Source: Paraspadella gotoi (lineage: Eukaryota; Chaetognatha). Taken from it: a stretch of 64,000 nucleotides of DNA. The stretch spans positions 14,782,682-14,846,681 of the forward strand of contig CM119264.1 in NCBI GenBank assembly GCA_051294375.1, read 5' to 3'. Both the position numbers and the translations under genes were made by a program. Position 1 is the stretch's first letter, and every line of letters begins with the position of its first letter. Shown here in pieces: positions 1 through 12,849 of the stretch. The notes below the pieces were generated by a model. The model did no database searches and had not been told where the DNA came from. It saw nothing but the letters and a program-made list of their open reading frames with translations.

Positions 1-33
<33 letters not shown>

Positions 34-116
34 AGAAAAATCGAGAAGAGAAGAAAGCGCGTCAGTCGGTTAGTCATAAAAGAGAGAGAGACTGAGAGAG
101 AGAGAGAAGAGAGAGG

Positions 117-154
<38 letters not shown>

Positions 155-227
155 AGAGGAAGAGAGAGAGAGAGAGAGAGAAGCGAGAGAGGAGACAGAG
201 AGAGAGAGATAGCAGAGGGAGAGAAGA

Positions 228-267
<40 letters not shown>

Positions 268-290
268 CCGCAACGGGCAATAATTATCGC
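1..290. repeat. (GA)n microsatellite array
   Basis: An imperfect GA/CT dinucleotide array fills the left edge of the window, interrupted by short G-A variants. Long serine-leucine frames on the minus strand here are artefacts of the repeat. The array reaches the window edge, so its full length is unknown. Confidence 0.95.
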
Positions 291-589
291 CAGCCAAAAG
301 TAGTCACAGAATAAAGAGGAACAAACAAAGAGACAGAAAAAAGAAACAGAGCTAAGAAAAGGGCAAGAACGACTAATGGAGGCTCAACGAAAAAGAAAGC
401 AGAAGAGAGGTCATTGGTTGGGATGAGATTGAACAAAAGAAACGGGTCCAAGTGGGATAGGCAAGAAGGGGAGAATTTGCCGAGTGGGAACTGAGATGAG
501 GTGATAAAAGGTTTGAGCAAGAGGATGCGTTAAAAGTGAATGAGTCATGCAAATCGTCTTGAAGGGAAGATTGAAAGATGGAGGAGTGC

Positions 590-920
590 ATCGGTCCGCG
601 GTCGGTCGCCGGTCGGTCGGTCGGGATCGTTCGGTCGGTCGGTCGGTCCGGTCGGTTCGGTCGGTGATCGGTCGGTCGGTCGGTCGTCGGTGGTCGTCGT
701 CGTGGTCGGTCGGTCGGGTCGGTCGCGTCGAGGGTCGGTCGGTCGTCGTCGGGGTGGCGGTCGGTCGGTCGGTCGGTCGGTCGGTCGGTCCGGTCGGTCC
801 GGTCGTGGTCGGTCGGTCGGTCGTCGGTCCGTCGGTCGGTCGGTCGGTCGGTCGTTCGGCGGTGTCGGTCGCTGCGCGGCTGGGGGTGCGATCGGTCGGT
901 CGGTCGGTCGGTTCGGCGAT
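590..920. repeat. (TCGG)n tetranucleotide satellite
   Basis: About 330 bases made almost wholly of TCGG units with scattered point changes and single-base slips. It keeps both strands open in several frames (RSVG-type repeats on plus, DRPT-type on minus), which explains the apparent ORFs. It is far more GC-rich than its flanks. Confidence 0.93.
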
Positions 921-929
921 CGGTAGAAA

Positions 930-2086
930 TCCTGGGGATTTTCGAATTTCAGCTCCGGAATGAGATTGGGCTCCGAGAAGACGCGTCTCTCGACCATCTG
1001 TTTAAGTCGTCGCCTCCGCGGGGTCGGAGGACGAGTTGTCGTCGTCGTCGTCGATGCGTCGTTGTTGTCGATGCAACAAGCCGGGAAATCGGTTTTACTT
1101 TCGGAAGATGTTTACGCAATCGTTGTTTTTTTTCCGCCTTTATTTTGTGATCCTTGAATTCAATATTTTGTTGGTATTCTATTCTTTATTAACTTTTCCA
1201 CTTATCACCGCTACTGTCGTTTTGCGGTTTGCCCTCTCAAAAGCTATTCTGGTTTTGAAATCGAAAAAAAATTTCGATTAAATTTTCGACAAAGAAGATC
1301 GCAAGAAAAAAAGAGCAGCGCGGGAAAGAATAGAAGATAAACGAGTATGCAAATGAGAATTCATTCCGAGGTCCTTTCTAACTTTTTGACAAGTTCCCTC
1401 AGATTTTACAGTACGTGGAAGTAATAAAATTGTCCTAACAAAACCTAAGGTTGAAACGGATCCAACGATGACACGAAAACCGACAAATCCAGAGATAAAA
1501 CTGACAAAAAATATAGAAAAATATCGCGATGATTTTAAAGACGACAAGAAGACGGAAAAATCGATGACGGAAAAGTGAGAAAAAACCTACAGGAAAAGCG
1601 AAATCATTACTACGACATTAGTAATATTAATATCATCAGAATTTTTTGCCAATTTCTAAACAAAAATATATCACAAGTAAGAAGAAGAGGTGACAGATAC
1701 CTGAAAGGCTTTAAATGAGCCTAAATGTAATGTAACAATATATTCTCTATGTGAGTCTTAGACTAAAAATTTATCAAAATCTAAAGGTATAAAAAAGAGA
1801 GAAGCAATCATATATATTAATAGGAAGAGATCGTCTCATAGATAAGAATCGAGGCGAACGAGATATGACGTCAGCGATAAGATTTGTGGCGTCGAGGTTA
1901 TGACGGCGTGGGGAGCCGGGTCTAAAAAACTAAGAGTAGTAAGCGGGCGTTGGTAAGTTGACCGCGAAAACGATGAGAGCCCTTGGCAAGATGAAAAACT
2001 GCCGAATCAGCGAACCGCGACCACTTTTTTTTTATATCATTTCCGCTCTTGACTTTTTCAACTTTTTTTGTTGTTTAGAGAATTGT
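930..2086. other. Non-coding stretch, nothing recognised
   Basis: AT-rich sequence between the TCGG array and the gap. I see no conserved protein, no convincing splice-bounded exon and no RNA gene. Short ORFs here have no coding-like third-position bias. Confidence 0.6.
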
Positions 2087-2596
2087 NNNNNNNNNNNNNN
2101 NNNNNNNNNNNNNNNNNNNNNNNNNNNNNNNNNNNNNNNNNNNNNNNNNNNNNNNNNNNNNNNNNNNNNNNNNNNNNNNNNNNNNNNNNNNNNNNNNNNN
2201 NNNNNNNNNNNNNNNNNNNNNNNNNNNNNNNNNNNNNNNNNNNNNNNNNNNNNNNNNNNNNNNNNNNNNNNNNNNNNNNNNNNNNNNNNNNNNNNNNNNN
2301 NNNNNNNNNNNNNNNNNNNNNNNNNNNNNNNNNNNNNNNNNNNNNNNNNNNNNNNNNNNNNNNNNNNNNNNNNNNNNNNNNNNNNNNNNNNNNNNNNNNN
2401 NNNNNNNNNNNNNNNNNNNNNNNNNNNNNNNNNNNNNNNNNNNNNNNNNNNNNNNNNNNNNNNNNNNNNNNNNNNNNNNNNNNNNNNNNNNNNNNNNNNN
2501 NNNNNNNNNNNNNNNNNNNNNNNNNNNNNNNNNNNNNNNNNNNNNNNNNNNNNNNNNNNNNNNNNNNNNNNNNNNNNNNNNNNNNNNNNNNNNNNN
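2087..2596. other. Assembly gap (510 N)
   Basis: Run of N. Frames crossing it are meaningless. Confidence 0.99.
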
Positions 2597-4334
2597 TAAT
2601 CAAAGATAATTTCAGAAAAATCATTCAGAATTCAAATCCAATAAGTAATCAGTCTCTGAATTCGTATTTCTAAACAAAAAAATTAACAAAATTGGGAAAA
2701 ACAAACTTTCCTTTTTTCTTAACCTCAGATTCGGTTTCCTTTTATTTTTCCTTTCATGTTTTCACTTCATTGATTTTCGTTCAAAACCAGATTCGGTTTT
2801 CAGTCTCTGTTTCCGGTTCCATACGCTCCCTGTTCCGGATCACCACGCCGCCTTCCGGTTAACCACGCCCCAATCCCTGTCCACCACCTTCCCTTTCCGG
2901 TCGACCAGGTGCTTCCCCCGGTCTTGGAATTCCACGGATGGCATTAACCAGCACAGTGGCGCGGAAATAACCGAGGCAGAAATCGTCAATGTTTTTCGAA
3001 CTCGTTTCTCTTATAACATATTCTTTGTTTCTCTTTACTTTTTAAATCCACGAAAGAAAAATCACAACATTTTTAACAAAGCTTGCAATTATTCCAAACA
3101 ATATTTTGCTCCTCGCTACCCGCGTGCTATTCTTTCCGAAAAAAGCCAACGCAATCAAACAAGAGAGACAAGAGCCCGAAAATACCGAAACAAATGAACA
3201 CAAGCAAAAAAGAAAAAAAAAGGGACGACAGCGATAAAGACGACAACAACGACAATGAAGGCGCCGAACGTCGTCTTGGAATCGGGGATAAAAAATGCAG
3301 ACTTTGCATATTTACTAAAACGAAAAAGATTAAAAGGAAAGAAAAGTGGAAAAAAGAGAGAAGGTTTTAAACCAAATTAAGAAAGGAGAGAAATTTTAAG
3401 GTAGAAAAAGGTTGTGTACGTATAGTATTATATAATCCATTGAACAGTTAAAATTAATTATAAAATGTTACTGACTTAATAATTACTTTATAATTAACTT
3501 TAACATTTTAACGGATTATAATTTTGATTTACGTTACCTAAAAGTTAATCGCCATGTATTACATATTAAGTAACGTTCTCTTCGCAGCCAAAACACTGAC
3601 AGACCGACTTTGTTTCTCAGTTGTCGATTTCTGATTGCAATTTCTTTTTTGTGAAACTCTAACATCACCACCAATTTTTTTCCTTGTCAATAAAATACTC
3701 TCTCTCTACTGATACTACAGTTTTTCAACATTTTGGCCAGAAAAATGCTATTACCATTACTAATTAACAATCATAAATCTTAAGTCTTCAACAACTCTAT
3801 TTATCTTTAATCAGTATCTCTTTCTCTCTCGTCTCTATTTGACTCAATAAAAAAATCAAAAAACTCTCTTTGTCTTTGTCCAACTTTTCACTAATCCTTC
3901 TCATCACGTAAAGTGACGAAGTCTTTTGTTCGAAATCACTATGTCTTTTTTTTTAAATCGGTTTTTTTTTCTTTTTTATACAATTTTTCCCCCTTGAAAT
4001 TTGTTTCCTCTTTTTGAGCCCCACGTTGCAGTGATGTATTTCGGTCGCTGATTGTTTCAATTTTTCACTTTTTTCTCTTTTCTTTCTTTTCCCGATGATT
4101 GAAAATTCCGTGGCTGAATCAAAGAAAATTTTCCTGACTAGGTTCTCATACTTTCTACTTTTCTTGACTTAACTTTCCTTTACTTCTTTCACATTAATTT
4201 ATCACCTCAAAGAAACGTTTCGTGACAACAGCTGCGCTCTACGCTCACGTCAGCGCAGGAGTTAATCGCGTCCATTCTGTGAAAAAAAAAGATGTCATGA
4301 AGAAATTGAACAATGCAGCAATGTCATTAATTTG
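2597..4334. other. Non-coding stretch, nothing recognised
   Basis: AT-rich DNA with a short pyrimidine-rich, GC-richer patch near 2790-2940 whose CCGG-containing phrases recur loosely. No gene is supported. Confidence 0.55.
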
Positions 4335-4542
4335 TGGTTTTACAGGGCGCCACACCCGCAGCGGGGTCACCTCGTGTCGACAACGAGACAGCATGTTCAT
4401 TGTTCATGGAGTCCAGAGATTTCGATCAGGCAGCAGGCCTAAGCCTACAGGCGGGTTACCCGGTCCATCCCACTTTCTACATGACAACCTCAGGGCTCGA
4501 ACCAGGGACGCACATTGGTGCATCAGTCCACTGAGACCACCA
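4335..4542 (-). mobile_element. tRNA-derived SINE
   Basis: Read on the minus strand, the element starts with a tRNA-like head. An A-box-like TGGTCTCAGTGG (4528-4539) is followed 24 bases later by a textbook B box GGTTCGAGCC (4494-4503). This is the internal RNA polymerase III promoter of a tRNA-derived SINE. The GC-rich body after the head contrasts with the AT-rich flanks. The spacing is shorter than in a real tRNA and no cloverleaf forms, so it is not a tRNA gene. The far (3') end of the element is not sharply defined. Confidence 0.65.
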
Positions 4543-6155
4543 GAATAGTTCTAAATATTTATTTTTCAAATTATGAATCTGAGGATCTACTCGAGGGGGG
4601 GTGTAATGAGACAAACAATCTACAATTTAACAGTGAGTCGTAGACTATTTTTTTCCTCAATGTCTCTCTTAGACTTTGGCTCTTCTTTAATAACTCTGAA
4701 ATGGTAAACATAATTTATTCTTCAAATTTCTTCATGATCAGTAATAAAATATTCTTTGGCTTTTCATGAAACAAACCTTTTCTGGTGATTACATTTTGTA
4801 AAGGCCACCTGCTTTTACTGCATGCAAAAACGCCGACATCCAATGAACGAACTAATTAGGAAAAACTTTTAGACTGCGACGTGCGAAAAAGTCACTCGTG
4901 AGTCGCAACGCCGAACGACCCTCTCGCGGTTCGATCAAAGGTCAACCTCTCTCGCCGCTCACTCCCAACGCATTGCGACGAAAGGATCTGGCCATTTGCC
5001 CAGAAACTTGAGTTCACTCTCTTCCAGAATGAACTTAGTGATGCAATCGATTGAGATGATCCTCTCGAGGATTTTCACCAATTCGAGCAACTCGCCCGTC
5101 AACATCCGCCCTCTTTTTCCCCCCATCCCCCTTTGCTGTTCGCGCCGCCCAGTTCCCAAATCGAACAGAGAGAGAGAGCAAAACCGAAGCTAGAGAAAAC
5201 TGAATCAAAACAGAGATACGTCATATAGAAATGAAAGAAAAGTATGTAAAATGTATCATGTACATTAGCACGGAGCATAAATACAAGATATGATATATGA
5301 CCTCTTGTGCCCCCTTATTTTTTGTATTTTGATATAAATACTATCGCCCAAGTTTAAAAAAATGAAAATTCGCTTGCTCAATTTTCCCGTTCTATATCGA
5401 TTTAATAAAGCAATTTGATGCAAAAAAATTGTAAAAATTAGCAAAATTTTGATATCAAAAGAAAGCTGATTAAGTTCACTTTTTTAATGAAATATAGCTA
5501 AAACAAAGAATTTAAACCCGTTTTCATTCCACATTGGAAAATAAGTTACCAAGCCACATAACGCACTCAATATCCTGTTTTTAAAGCTTATAAAGATTTT
5601 AGTACCTATATTAAACTTTATACAGCTTATAATAAGCCTTTACAAAAAGATATTAATGACTACCATAGGCCTTAACCATTACCACTCTCCCTCCCTTCCG
5701 TAGATCGCTCTGGCCGATCTGTCTCTTTTTTTAAAAAATGAAAAAATTCTCATGAAAGACTGGTAAAATCGTTTTAAAATAAGTACTCTGTTAAATATTA
5801 GTACAATTAATAATATGAAGCCTCCGGGAATGAAAACTAAAATTGTGCGGCCTTAGTATTTTAAATACATTCAAATACTTTAATTCGAACTTTACCTAAA
5901 TAACAAAAACGCATTTTTCAATATTTCAGAGTTTATTCGAGATGCTCTCGTTAAGGTCCGATCAGTATTTTCACTTTTATTAGAAATGTTTCGAGGTGCT
6001 CTCGTTAAGGTTCGATCGTTTTTTGCCTCTGTAGAATTTTGTATTTTTCGCTCTCTCTCGCTTGCTTGTTTTTTCTGACGCGAAATAAATTCTTTAAAAA
6101 AAGATTCCTGCTTTTCGATGTAGTATAACTCATGAAAAGGGAGCTCTTTCAAATA

Positions 6156-6157
<2 letters not shown>

Positions 6158-6214
<57 letters not shown>
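6158..6214. repeat. (AAT)n microsatellite
   Basis: About 19 AAT/TAA units with one slip. Confidence 0.95.
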
Positions 6215-6215
<1 letters not shown>

Positions 6216-6299
6216 TGAAAGTCTTTTTTTAAGTTTTATTTTGTGCTCGCGAGGAAAGATATAAAAAAAAAAATTTGAAAAGATTAGGAAGATGGAAGA

Positions 6300-6735
6300 A
6301 AAAAAATTATTGGTGGGTTGGAGGGTTTGTCGGTGAGCCAGTTAGTCCTTAATCCTGGGTAGGTTAAACCTAGGGAAAGGCCTGTTTGGGCGCCACTCAG
6401 AAGGTATGCACCTATCTAGAGATATAGGGTGACTGTTATCTTGACAGGGAGAAAAAATGAGTACTGAGTGTGAGATATATATTAGTAATAGGAAAACAGG
6501 TACAACAAAGGGAATAAGGGTATATAAAAGGGGGAGGGGAAGTTAGGAAGGCTTGAGGAATGAGGACCCCGAGATCGTGAGGAGAGTGTCTGAGGCCGAT
6601 CTCCAAGACTGTATCCCGTGACTCCGAGATGAAGAGAGGGGGACAATGAGGGGAGGAGGAGGCATTGAGAGGGGGAAGAGAAGACCCGGAGAGAGAAAGG
6701 TCCTGGCGGTAAGGGGGGGTCTATCCTGATAACTA
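6300..6735 (+). other. Purine-rich segment with TATA motif, possible solo LTR
   Basis: A segment of different composition from its flanks: G-rich, with a TATATAAAAG motif near 6521 and a G-rich transcribed-looking portion after it. The order is that of an LTR (U3, TATA box, R/U5) and it carries no ORF. No second copy or target-site duplication is visible, so the solo-LTR reading is a guess. Confidence 0.25.
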
Positions 6736-9700
6736 TTACAATTTGTTCAGCAAAATTAATTTTAGATCAGAAGATGTTTTATTCACAATTTTCATAAACC
6801 TCTTTCAATTTTGTTTAACTTTTGTTGGCTCATTTAGTCTGTATAACCAGGATTTTAAATTCTTACAATAAATAAATATAATCCTAAATTGTATTGACGC
6901 TCGTGGCGGCGTGTGGGCATGGCCATAGGGAGAAAAGGGGCTCGACATCAGACAGCCGTGGATTCGATATCGGCTTCTGACTTAGACTTTTTCGAGAGAA
7001 AGAACGCGACTACGACTATGCTTTGTTTGAAGCTTTATCTCTCTGATTCACTCTCTCTCTATCTCTCTCTCACTAACTCTCTGTGCTCTTCTCCTCTCTG
7101 AGGAGAACTTCTGTCTCGATGCTTACGGTCCAGGCGTTTGCAGTCGCTCGTCCAAAAAATGATTTTGACAAGAGTCTCGCTGACTTTATCTCCGTTGAGT
7201 GTAAAACGAGAGTTTATTCTCGGTGACAGACTAGGCAAAAACGACTGAAAAGCTGGTCATAAAAATTATGAAAGTAAACATTTAAAAATGACCAACGTTA
7301 TTAACAGGCCGAGATTAAGCTAAACAACTCTGATCTTGAATAACCATTTTCATTTATTTTTATTTTATTGTTAATATCAGTTTTAGTTTTTGTCAATGTC
7401 ACTGTCGCTTTAAAAGTGTTTTGTTTCATGCTTTTGTTTTTTTATTCATTGTATAAATTTTTAAAATATTAAGAGAGAGTTTTTAACATTTACAAGCAAT
7501 AAATTTAGTAATATTAAAAATAAACCTCTCTGACTCTGTTCTTACTCAAAACTGGAAAAATGGAAGAAAAAAAGAATATCAGTCTTGACTTAGAGGCAAC
7601 AATAGAGTAAGGTAACCACCGAGGGTGAAATGCCTGATGCCTTTTATATCATAAACAAAACCTCTCTTGCTTTGGAGGATTTTTATAATAATTTATTTTT
7701 TCTTTTGTTTATATTATGAAAGTTTTAAACACCATTTGAATAAATACACAATCCATAAATTTATTAGTTTCATAATCGCCTTAGTTTATTATTTGCTTTA
7801 TTTTTTGTGGTTCAAAAAAATAAAAAACTAAACTATTAATAGATAAAGTAACTTTTTACAAATGAAAACAATTATATATCTCCTTATTTCATATATATTT
7901 GATTAAAACATTCTAATTAACAATCTTTCCTATTATTTGAATTTTGTTGTATTTTTCCCAAAAAATGCAATTTTTTAATAATATTAAAACATTATTTAAT
8001 ACATATTTTTTATATTTATATAGTTGAAAATAGTTTTAAATCCTTGGATTTAGCTATAATTTATAAAAATTAATAATACTAACCATTTTATTATTTTTAA
8101 ATTGCTATTTTTTTCTGATTTTTTTGCATCTTATCGCATTATAAAATCGATTAACGGAAAATTGGCCAAGCGAATTTTGAATTTTTTGATCTTAGGGAAT
8201 AGTTTTACATGTGTTTCAAAAAAATTAGGAGGGCCAAGACGTCCTTTATTATTTCTTGTATTTATACTCCGCGCTAATGTACATTGTCCAATGCAAAAAA
8301 AAAAAGATATACTTTTTATAAACTAAAGAATTCTAATATTGCAAACTACGTTTTTTTCTCAAAATTTATTTGGGATATGTATGAATTTGTTTTCTTTTGA
8401 AATAACCTTACTTTTGATACTTAAATACAATTTCAACTTTGTCTACCATTTTACCTGATGGCGTCCTTTGGCTTTGTTACTTTCTTGCTTCATATTCTCC
8501 GCAGCCAACCAGTTTGACAGTCAACATTCAATCAACAGTTAACGACACGAACCGCCTTCCCTTGTCAATCAAGTTTTCTGTTTCATTTACAACTCGTTAG
8601 TCGTGTGGCATGACCTCATTCAACGACTTACATTTTTTTCTTTTCGTATATCTTTCCCGATCGAGAAAAGAAAAGTTCCTTCCAATTCACTCGATTTTTT
8701 TCCTCCAACGAACTCTGACCCTCTGGCGGCACCAAAATACATTTAAGAAAATACGTAGAAGGGAAAAATAACGGAATAGTATAAAGCGTTTGGCTCGGGA
8801 AATGACGTGGCGGCATTTTCTTGCTGTTGTTATTGTTGTTGTTGTCTATCCTCTTCTTATTCCCTTCTGTTCAACGGCTCCTGATTTATAACTCTTCGTG
8901 TTAATATTTTTTTAAAAAGGGTAATTTTTTTTCCCTCCACCAGAAGGAATATTAATGTCGTCTGTTTCTATATTAGTTGCTTATTTTTCTATTCGTCTCT
9001 ACCCTCTAAAAATTCGACAACTGTGGCGAAATCAAAAATTACCACGACGATAACCCCAGGAATAACCTCTACCAATCAACGGCGTCCAAAGATCGCGCAC
9101 ATGAAGATTCGATTTAAAAAAGCGCGCTTTCTGCCTCCGGTCTTTCCGTTTTCGAACGGCGAGTGGGAAAGAATGTTTGGATGTAGTTGTAGAAGAGAGT
9201 TCACCGATCAGCCTTATCCTCTTACCCCCCCCCCCTTTTCTCCATAAACTACCGAACCAAGTAAAAATTCCCAAACGGGAAAACTTTTATAACGACGTGA
9301 ATGTGCGGCCCAAATAATTTTCTCTCGTCAGCGACCGAGTGAAATTCCCCAGGGAAACATTTTTTTCAAAACGCTGTTTTTCTTCATAAACATTCCATGC
9401 TCCTCGCTTCTTTCTCTCATACACAACCCCACCCGGCCACCCGGTACAAACCCTCAAGGAAAAATACCTCGCCTTGGGGTAGAAGCGAAATTATTTCGCC
9501 AATAAAATTATGTAAAAAAAAATGATACGGTAAGCTAACGGAAGACAACAACACTTTGCATGTGGTTTTGTGCGACTTTTGAAAACCATTGCGAGAGATG
9601 GCGAACACTATGGTTTGAGAAATTTTAACGTCGTCCGTCGCATACTAGACTTCTAGTTGATGAAACCAAAAATACAAAAAATAAGAAAATTAAGAAATCA

Positions 9701-9854
9701 AATTCATAGCTTGTTTAATAAATTTTAATGTGCCCCCTTTCATGCCAGAGGTGTGACTGATAAATTATATTCTGGTCACTATGTAAACATTAAGTATGAT
9801 AACATGTTTTAAAGATTAGTATTGTGGTATATAATCCTTTCTTTCGTTGTGTTT

Positions 9855-9945
9855 TGATTAAGAAAAAGTTTGATTTGTTTACAACAACAATTCGTTTTTA
9901 TTTCAAAACGTACATGTAAACAAATCAAACTTTTTCTTAAGATTA
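9855..9945. repeat. Short inverted repeat, hairpin family
   Basis: Arms of about 25 bases (AAGAAAAAGTTTGATTTG and its complement) flank a loop containing the ACGTACATGT word also found beside the hammerhead-like motif at 18.46 kb. It is likely a remnant of the same hairpin repeat family. Confidence 0.7.
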
Positions 9946-10498
9946 GTATTAAAATTTTTTCTTCAGTTCCCTATGCTGTCATCGTTTAGATTAATACAGA
10001 TACCTCCTTCCAAAAAAAAAACCAGTAATGACAGTACACATAGATGGAACCCAACTAAAAATATCCTGACAAGATTATTGGGCAAAATCCAGACGATCGT
10101 TGACTCCGGCGCACTTTCGGTGCAGGATGCGGGGTCCTTCCTCCTCATATTCCTTTTTGGAGATCCACATCTCTTGAAATGTGGATAAAGAAGCCAGGAT
10201 TGATCCTCCGATCCAGGAGTAGTACTTCCTATCTGGAGGCGCGATGATATATATATGCAGGGGAACAAAGAGGAGCCGCCAGAGAGGACGGTGTTGGCGT
10301 AGAGATCTTGGCGAATGTCTTCATCGCACTTCATGATGGAACTGAAGGTCTTCCTATGGATGCCCTCGTTTTCCAAGCCTGAGATCATAATGAATGGAAG
10401 AAATAAAATTGAGGGATTATTTTGATAAAAATGAACTGAAAATTAAATTTGAAAACAACATTTGCAATTATAAAATTATAAGAATATAAAGTAACCCT

Positions 10499-11161
10499 TA
10501 TGGTGGACTAAAATCCACCAACCGTTCATCAGCGGCCATTGGTGCCGGAGGCAAGTCATTCACCTCGCAACCCAAAAGGTCCGGGGTTCTAGCCCGGTGG
10601 CCGTCTGGCAGTTATGAGGGATGGGGCGCTTAACCTGCCTGTAACACGTTGTTACAGCCTGATCCGAAGCTCAGGGACTGCTTATATTGAATGGTTCTGT
10701 CACAGTGTCACTAACACATAACAATTATCACTGTCTCTTCATTGGTGAGCCCGACTTCCGAACACAACAGCAACAACAACACTTTCAGGCGACATGCCTC
10801 AACCTGGCAATGCACTTTCTGCCAACAACACATCAGGCGACATGCCTCAACTTGGTGACGCACTTTCCATCAAAAACAATTCACTGAAGAGACGCAACAG
10901 ACTTCTCCCTACGGGAGGGGGGGATGTATGGTGGACTAAAATCCACCAACCGTTCATCAGCGGCCATTGGTGCCAGAGGCAAGTCATTCGCCTCCCAACC
11001 CAAAAGGTCCGGGGTTCTAGCCCGGTGGCCGCCTTGCAGTTAAGAGGGACGGGGCGCTTAACCCGCCTGTAACATTATGTTACAGCCTGATCTGAAGCTC
11101 AGGGACTGCTTATATTGAACGGTTCTGTCACTAACACATAATAAATATCACTGTCTCTTCA
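10499..11161 (+). mobile_element. TRIM retrotransposon, copy 1
   Basis: Two direct repeats (10499-10741 and 10927-11161) flank a 185-base interior. The interior begins TTGGTGAGCCCGAC, a primer-binding-site-like sequence, and ends in a polypurine tract (GGGAGGGGGGGATG) right before the second repeat. CCCT flanks both ends as a 4-base target duplication (10495-10498 and 11162-11165). This is the layout of a terminal-repeat retrotransposon in miniature: LTRs, PBS and PPT but no pol. The interior holds a CAACAACAACA stretch and a duplicated CAGGCGACATGCCTCAAC motif. It sits in the last intron of the broken actin gene. Each LTR contains a perfect tRNA-like T-arm (see findings). Confidence 0.85.
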
Positions 11162-11837
11162 CCCTCTACATTCTCCAGCAAACATCAGACTTACCGATCA
11201 AGTTTGGCTGAAAGAGCGCCTCTGGACAGCGGAATCGCTCATTGCCAACCGTGATGACCTGACCATCGGGCAACTCATACGTTTTTTCCAACGTCGTCGA
11301 ACTCTCGGCAAGCTGCATATCTTGCTCATAGTCAAGCGACACGTAGCAAAGCTTTTCCTTAATGTCACGGACAATCTCGCGCTCGGCAGAAGTAGTTAAA
11401 GAGTAACTGAATGGAAAGGTTTTGAACTGATTAAACCGACAGACCGTTGAGTAGCTAGTAAGCGTTATTGGACACTGGACAGTAGAGTGGAGCACTCAAG
11501 AACAAAAAAATTATTTGAATGATCAAACAAGCTTGTTTAGACGTGAGAAAGTATGATTAACTAGTACAAAAAAATTTTCGTTCATATTGTCTCGGGAACA
11601 GAATAGTAAAATATAATATATTTGTAGTAATATTCTTATAAAATAATAAATTTTTCATAAAAAGTTGAATCAAAAATATAAAACATGTTATAAAAAATTC
11701 TGTTATCTTCAGGAATTTAAACAGGAAAAAAGATAAAAATTTATGCCTTTTTTATTCTTTGTAGCAAAAACTTATATATATATGTTAAAACGTTTTAGTC
11801 AGTTTTTGCAGTCTAAACATTAAAATATCATATAACA

Positions 11838-12080
11838 TATTATTTAAAAGTTTCTTAGTTTTTTTTCCGGAAAATCCAAATCTGTTCTTAAAAATAAAAA
11901 AAATATTTTAAATTTTAATTTTAAATTTTATAAGGGTATTACTACATAAATAACTGAATTTATTATACTGTGAAGCTAAAAAATAATTTTAAAGGATTTA
12001 TAATTTAATAATTATATGTCTATAGGCAATAATGTTCAATCGCTCAATCTTTTCATCCCTCCACCCTACTGGACAACCAG
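11838..12080. repeat. AT-rich interspersed repeat, copy 1
   Basis: About 240 bases nearly identical to 47187-47430: both run from AACATATT through GTTCTTAAAAATAAA and end TCAATC..TCAATCTTTTCATC. No coding capacity; class unknown. It lies in an actin intron. Confidence 0.8.
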
Positions 12081-12849
12081 GCAGACAATAGACACTGACA
12101 CTATTAGACACTGACAGTGACAGTGACTAGAGAGTGATTGGATACACTGAGAGACAGACAGACAAATGGCTGGATAGATACACTAGATAGTGATTGGACG
12201 GATAGACAATTAGCAATCATACCATCTTGCAGATGGATTAAATTCTAAATCTCACCCTCTCTCCGAGAATATTTTCAACAAGTAGTCAGTGAGGTCCCCT
12301 CCGGCCAAGTCCAGACGCATAATGGCGTGGGGTAGGGCGTAACCATGATAAATAGGGACGGTGTGTGAGACGCCTTCGCCGGAGTCGAGGACAATGCCGA
12401 TGGTGCGGCCTGCGGCATAAAGGGACAGCACAGCCTGCATAGCGACAAACATGGCCGGGGTGTTGAAGGTCTCGAACATGATCTGCGTCATCTTCTCCCT
12501 ACTGGATTTGGGGTTGAGAGGGGCCTCCGTCAAAAGGACGGGGTGCTCCTCGGGCGCCACGCGAAGTTCGTTGTTGAAGGTGTGATGCCAAATCTGACAG
12601 AAAATTGAGCTTGGCAATTGATTTGTTAATTGACTGTTATATGATTGAATGATTGATTTTTAGTCGGATTTGCTTATAAAGCAGATCCCGAATCTATAAT
12701 TCACTGTTGTCGGTCCGTCGGTCCGCCCCTAAAATCTTGTCAGGGCATTCACTTATGTCATGGTCAGAACATTGAATTATTGAATAAATTATACATTATA
12801 TGCTATTACCTTCATTGTCGGAGTTGATACAAGGAGCGAGACTCCTCGA

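Larger units (their letters stand above)
4545..9850. other. Intergenic DNA with minor repeats, no gene seen
   Basis: AT-rich, with A/T homopolymers. Apart from the AAT array and the purine-rich segment listed separately, I found no exon with family similarity. The frames near 8.1, 9.0 and 9.4 kb lack codon bias and splice support. A run of seven G followed by TGTAATG at about 4594-4606 resembles a polypurine tract next to an LTR start, but I could not find a partner. Confidence 0.55.

Noticed and set aside
540-997. Arg/Gly/Ser and Asp/Arg/Pro frames on both strands
   Set aside because: They are translations of the (TCGG)n satellite.
4494-4541. tRNA gene
   Set aside because: A and B boxes are present but too close, and no acceptor or anticodon stems form, so it is a SINE head.
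4585-4620. Polypurine tract plus LTR start of a Gypsy-like element
   Set aside because: Only a G run followed by TGTAATG; no matching LTR, PBS or coding remnant found.
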